Assembly (NCBI RefSeq): GCF_025758695.1
Contig: NZ_JANJQP010000004.1
Location: 16,055 to 80,054 of the forward strand
DNA: 64,000 bases
Direction: 5' to 3'
DNA from: Oenococcus kitaharae
Lineage (GTDB): Bacteria > Bacillota > Bacilli > Lactobacillales > Lactobacillaceae
Below, piece by piece: positions 60,365 through 64,000 of this stretch (the first letter of the stretch is position 1; each line of letters begins with the position of its first letter). Position numbers and translations under genes: made by a program. The notes beneath the pieces were generated by a model. It had not been told where the DNA came from, made no database searches, and was given only the letters and a program-made list of their open reading frames with translations.

Positions 60365-61798
60365 ATGGATATTATAAAAAAACAATTACGTCACGGCATT
60401 TTTTTTACAGCTATTGGCCAATATGCCGGTGTTGTGTCCAATTTTTTTATCAGCATTGTTTTATCTAGGATTTTAGGACCCAGTGTCTATGGTGTGTTAA
60501 ACATCATGCTGGTGCTACTGCCATTTTTTCAGTTGATCACGAGTTTGGGAGTTGGACCAGCTATTGTCCAAAATAAAGAATTAAACGATCGAGATTATTC
60601 TTCTTTATTTAAGATTTTATTTGCGATTTCACTTGTGGCGTTTGTTCTTTTCGGGGCTTTAGGTATTCCCTTTGCTTTGATATATCGAAATCCGATCTAT
60701 TATCAGCTGAGTTGGTTTTTGGCACCTTTAGTTTTGTTATCGATTGTTTCAATTGTGCCAGTGGCTATTCTGCAAAAAAGACAAGATTTTAAAAAACTGA
60801 ATTTCACCGGTTTATTTGCCTATATCATTGGCGGTATTTTAGGAATTGCCGCTGCTTTTGGTGGATGGGGTATATATGCCTTGGTAATTTCTAACCTTTT
60901 GCCATCTTTGATCAATTTTATCTTTTATTTTTATTTTTCAGGTTTGAAATTGCTAAAGGGTTATGACAGGGGCTCCTTTACAAAAATCAGATCTTTTTCT
61001 GGATATCAGATGGTTTTTGGTATCTTTAATTATTTCGCCGGAAACATGGACAACTTGGTCATCGGTAAATTTTTTGGACAGAAAGATTTAGGAAATTATG
61101 GTAAATCCTTTCAACTCGTTGTTTATCCCAACAATATGTTTGCTGGGGTAATTGTGCCTGTCATGCAACCGGTTCTTAGCAATTTTGAGTCGGATATTGA
61201 TACGATCAAGAAAATATACCATCGTGTCATTAACGTTCTAATGATTGCTGGAATCCCACTATCTGTGTATTTGTTTGCGAATGCCGATTTAATCATTGAG
61301 TTTTTATTCGGGCCGAAATGGTCTGGCGCTATTTTTCCATTCCGTATACTGGCTTTAACGACTTGGATACATATGACAACTTCCACTTTAGGAGCGATTT
61401 ACCAAGCGAGGAATAAAACCAAAGAGTTAATGAATATAGGATTCTTTGAATTTGCAATTACGGCTATTTTCATTGTTTTTGGTGTTTTTACAAAATCAAT
61501 CAATGGTATGGCTTTGATGATGACGATTCACTATTACATCATTTTTTGGGTGTCTTTTGGGTACCTGTCGCGAAGAGTTTTAGATGATAAATTAAGGTCT
61601 TATATCATAATGATTTTCAAGCCATTAGTGGCTTCTTTAATCGGCTACTTGAGTATATTGGTACCTCAGATATTTGGTCTTGATTTGCGTTCTGTATTCT
61701 GGCAGCTGCTTTTAAATTCAATGTTATTTTGGTTCTTTACGATTATCCCTTTATTTTTTATGGGTGAGATCAAAAATTTGTATCATTTGTTTAAATAA
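60365..61798 (+). CDS. Polysaccharide flippase (Wzx-like, MOP superfamily)
   Basis: A 477-residue protein with about 12-14 helices. RHGIFFTAIGQYAGVVSNFF, IVLSRILGPSVYGVLNIMLV and GIFNYFAGNMDNLVIGKFFG are typical of the PST/Wzx group. It moves undecaprenyl-linked repeat units to the outer face for Wzy. It follows the GT2 gene by 37 nt. No strong ribosome site is seen. A closely related role is lipid-linked teichuronic acid export; context supports the exopolysaccharide use. Confidence 0.9.
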   Translation: MDIIKKQLRHGIFFTAIGQYAGVVSNFFISIVLSRILGPSVYGVLNIMLVLLPFFQLITSLGVGPAIVQNKELNDRDYSSLFKILFAISLVAFVLFGALGIPFALIYRNPIYYQLSWFLAPLVLLSIVSIVPVAILQKRQDFKKLNFTGLFAYIIGGILGIAAAFGGWGIYALVISNLLPSLINFIFYFYFSGLKLLKGYDRGSFTKIRSFSGYQMVFGIFNYFAGNMDNLVIGKFFGQKDLGNYGKSFQLVVYPNNMFAGVIVPVMQPVLSNFESDIDTIKKIYHRVINVLMIAGIPLSVYLFANADLIIEFLFGPKWSGAIFPFRILALTTWIHMTTSTLGAIYQARNKTKELMNIGFFEFAITAIFIVFGVFTKSINGMALMMTIHYYIIFWVSFGYLSRRVLDDKLRSYIIMIFKPLVASLIGYLSILVPQIFGLDLRSVFWQLLLNSMLFWFFTIIPLFFMGEIKNLYHLFK

Positions 61799-61897
61799 TA
61801 GATTTTCTTTAATAATATGATTTTTTGCAATCCTATTCTCAGAATTGTCTTAGTTAGTAATAGACTTGTAAGTGTTAAATAGTTTTTGAGGGATTTT
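61799..61897. other. Gap before the beta-helix gene
   Basis: A 99-nt A+T-rich gap. I see no convincing terminator after the flippase gene. TTGAGGGA at 61886-61893 is the ribosome site of the next gene. Confidence 0.5.
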
Positions 61898-64000
61898 ATG
61901 CGTTTAAAAGAAGAAACAAGTTTATTCAAATCAGTTCCAAGATATTTAATCTCATTTGTTTTCTTTTTTTTGTTGATCTTGGTTCCTACTATTTTCGGTT
62001 TTGGCGCGTCAGCCGACACCAATGTCATCCCCAATACCTCTGTTACTCAAAGTGTTAAACAAGATAATCAAGCTGATAATACTGCAACCAGTAGCGACGC
62101 GACAAACAGCACTAGCACCTCTCCTGAAACCACTGCAACTAGTCAGCCAAACGTATTAGGAAACACCGCAGATGCTAATTCTTCTGCGGTGTCTTCATCG
62201 GACAGTAGTGATTCATCGAGTACTCAGCAGAACGCCCCTCAGCCTGGCAATTTACCGTCTGACAATACAGCAAATAATTCAGATACCAACGAGACACCTG
62301 CAATTCCATCGAAATTCAAAGTGGGGGACATTGTTCAAATCAGCGCATCTGCTGTTTCAGAATCTAACGGTTATAACCTGATTCCGCACCGAAATTGGGT
62401 GGGCAAAGTTTTATCTATTTCCACAGTATCGAATGGCTCTGGCTATGAGTATATGGTTTCTTTCTATGATGGCGAACATAACGATCATGTGTTAGAACAG
62501 GATTTATCTGGTTATTCGGATCCGGTTTTTTCTGTGGGTGAAAAAGTTGAAATCGGGTCTTATGCGCAGAATGAATCTAATGGCTATGATTTAGTCCCAC
62601 ATCGTGGTTGGGTCGGAATTATCATCAGCCAACAGCCATTCAGCGGCTCACACTCTTTTTGGGAATACAAAATTAATTTCCAAAATGGTTATGAAAATGA
62701 TTATGTGTTAGAACAGGATCTTGTCCCCGCCAGTTGGGAGCCGGCAGCTCCAACTATTAGCGGCAACGATTATCACGTAAATATGAGTCAGACAAACAGT
62801 GGCAGCCAAAATGATCAGTTGCTGCAAACTGCCCTTTATTATGCTTCCCAACATCCAGGTACAAATATTCAGTTACCGCAAGGAAATTATTCTATGGGCG
62901 CAGCAGGGCCACAGAACCTCTCCTCTACTGCTGGAAATATTATTTTATCTTCTAATACCACGATTAATGGTAACCAAACCAATCTAATTGTTGATGGCCA
63001 GTCAATTTGGGTAGGTTTGGCTACCGGTCTTAGAGCCATTGATGGTGTTTCAAATTTTACCATGTCAAATTTGAATGTGAAAGCTAAGGATTTGGTCAAT
63101 GGCAATTTCTTCATCGTGATGGCTGATCATGGTAATAATTGGCAAGTTCATGACAATAGTTTTACGATGGTGAATACTGAAGGCGAACATATTTTTGATC
63201 TTGGCGGCATTCAAAATTCGACTTTTTCAAATAATAAATTTATTGGTTATGCACCAAATCTTAAAAAAGTAGCTAGGCTGGATATGAATGACGGCCATGA
63301 TTATTATGCTGAGGCTATCCAATTGGATGCTTCTTCTAATAATCATGTCTGGGATGCTGATTATATTTCTAAAATTGATTCAGACAGCGCAGAGCATAAT
63401 GCTCAGACGCAAGAATCAAATAACGTCACTATTTCCAATAACCAATTCCTGCCTTATTTAGATGATCATGGTAATGTTTTGGCTTATTCTACAGGGGTTG
63501 GTCAGCATTCCACGCCTGTTGGAAATATAACGGTCACAGGCAACCTGTTTGTTGACCCACTCGTTGATTGGGTAGAAACGGTTTGGCCTGGTCATCATCT
63601 GGCACCAATACATTTTTGGTCTGGATATAACAGTCTCAACATATCAAATAACACCGTTATTGGTGTATTTCCTATTCCTAATGCAAGCGCACAGTTGGTC
63701 AATAATCAAAGAGTGGTTACCGGTAGTGTTATTACTGCCGTTAAATATGGCATTCGATCTGACGGGAGTGATGATTGGTATATCGATCCCAACCTCAGGA
63801 TTAGAGTAACGCAGGCCGGGAACTCGCTTACCATAGTTCCCAATTCAACTGGTAGATTTACATTTACCGTGCCAGTTTCTTGGGGCTGGGATGTGCCTAA
63901 TATTTCCCTATATGCCTTTTCTAGTTCAGCCGATCCATTGAATAGTAGTGACATATGGCAAAGTTCTATGGAAAATCTTGCATTACCAGTTGCTACTGGT
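61898..64000 (+). CDS. Large secreted beta-helix protein with duplicated N-terminal module (partial)
   Basis: The frame is open for 701 codons to the window edge, so the C-terminus is missing. Residues 1-39 form a signal peptide (YLISFVFFFLLILVPTIFGF, cleavage after SA). Residues 40-138 are a Ser/Thr/Asn-rich linker. Two 60-65-residue repeats follow (140-203 and 211-275), each with SNGYxLxPHRxWVG and NDxVLEQDL, resembling SH3-like wall-binding modules. From about 285 the chain reads like a right-handed parallel beta-helix of the pectate-lyase fold (NTTINGNQTNLIVDGQS, NNVTISNNQFLP). TTGAGGGA precedes the ATG. It may be a lyase, epimerase or depolymerase acting on the cluster's polysaccharide. 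Confidence 0.8.
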   Translation, partial: MRLKEETSLFKSVPRYLISFVFFFLLILVPTIFGFGASADTNVIPNTSVTQSVKQDNQADNTATSSDATNSTSTSPETTATSQPNVLGNTADANSSAVSSSDSSDSSSTQQNAPQPGNLPSDNTANNSDTNETPAIPSKFKVGDIVQISASAVSESNGYNLIPHRNWVGKVLSISTVSNGSGYEYMVSFYDGEHNDHVLEQDLSGYSDPVFSVGEKVEIGSYAQNESNGYDLVPHRGWVGIIISQQPFSGSHSFWEYKINFQNGYENDYVLEQDLVPASWEPAAPTISGNDYHVNMSQTNSGSQNDQLLQTALYYASQHPGTNIQLPQGNYSMGAAGPQNLSSTAGNIILSSNTTINGNQTNLIVDGQSIWVGLATGLRAIDGVSNFTMSNLNVKAKDLVNGNFFIVMADHGNNWQVHDNSFTMVNTEGEHIFDLGGIQNSTFSNNKFIGYAPNLKKVARLDMNDGHDYYAEAIQLDASSNNHVWDADYISKIDSDSAEHNAQTQESNNVTISNNQFLPYLDDHGNVLAYSTGVGQHSTPVGNITVTGNLFVDPLVDWVETVWPGHHLAPIHFWSGYNSLNISNNTVIGVFPIPNASAQLVNNQRVVTGSVITAVKYGIRSDGSDDWYIDPNLRIRVTQAGNSLTIVPNSTGRFTFTVPVSWGWDVPNISLYAFSSSADPLNSSDIWQSSMENLALPVATG

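Noticed and set aside
62172..63954. Short frames on both strands near the right edge
   Set aside because: They overlap the continuous 701-codon beta-helix gene, which has a ribosome site, signal peptide and internal repeats.
1..64000. tRNA genes, CRISPR arrays, insertion sequences, prophage or att sites
   Set aside because: I looked for cloverleaf-like tails, regular spaced repeats, transposase or integrase motifs and flanking repeats, and saw none. A tRNAscan, CRISPR or IS search would confirm.

Overview
This 64 kb window is a dense chromosomal segment of a low-to-moderate G+C lactic acid bacterium. The best fit is the Leuconostocaceae, most likely Oenococcus. That assignment rests on recognised gene content: a short archaeal-type PEP carboxylase, a class II HMG-CoA reductase, the rpoE-pyrG-murA-rpmE2 block, a C69 dipeptidase, a GH13 sucrose phosphorylase, a GH36 alpha-galactosidase and MntH/VIT metal genes. 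It is from memory, not from a database search. I see no tRNA, rRNA, CRISPR array, prophage or intact insertion sequence.

Layout. 0-2.7 kb: a LacI-type regulator, a tributyrin-esterase-like hydrolase and a decayed stretch with the tail of an ABC ATPase. 2.7-6.8 kb: asparaginase with an amino-acid ABC binding-protein/permease fusion on the minus strand, then a FetAB-like ABC pair. 6.8-12 kb: a GntR(YtrA)-type operon of two ATPases, two permeases and a PAP2 phosphatase, with a perfect operator-like palindrome on its promoter. 12-17.2 kb: trpS-mvaA-ppcA-sir2 with overlapping stop/start codons, then a zinc-type CDF transporter. 17.3-23.6 kb: a manganese/iron and peroxide-defence island (mntH, usp, two VIT genes, ahpC and an AhpF-like reductase). 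23.6-31 kb: housekeeping genes (HD hydrolase, DUF1934, rpoE, pyrG, murA, rpmE2, pepD). 31-38.7 kb: alpha-galactoside and sucrose use. 38.7-46 kb: regulator/transporter pairs (TetR with a MacB-like ABC, Rgg with an MFS pump, an amino-acid permease). 46-48 kb: metG. 48-64 kb: a cell-surface polysaccharide cluster with a priming transferase, UDP-galactopyranose mutase, an LTA-synthase-like enzyme, GT2 and GT-C-like enzymes, an acyltransferase, Wzz/Wzy/Wzx functions, and a large secreted beta-helix protein that runs off the right edge.

The most notable signal is a ~51-52 nt imperfectly palindromic element present twice, at 17358-17409 before mntH and at 23539-23589 (minus strand) before ahpC. Both copies lie in the same orientation to their gene, and 14-16 nt after a shared TATAGT-containing promoter segment. 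It could be a structured 5' leader RNA or a shared operator linking Mn uptake to peroxide defence. Other regulatory signals are a pyrG leader starting GGGCGCUC before a terminator (CTP-sensing attenuation by reiterative transcription), six genes whose -10 box sits 7-10 nt before an ATG with no Shine-Dalgarno (candidate leaderless mRNAs), an rpmE2 leader hairpin, and operator palindromes for the YtrA, TetR and LacI-type regulators.

Several enzymes show unusual residues: MurA has Asp for the catalytic Cys, MetRS has Gln for the first His of HIGH, the sirtuin lacks its zinc cysteines, HMG-CoA reductase lacks most of its C-terminal flap, and the AhpF-like protein has swapped domain order.
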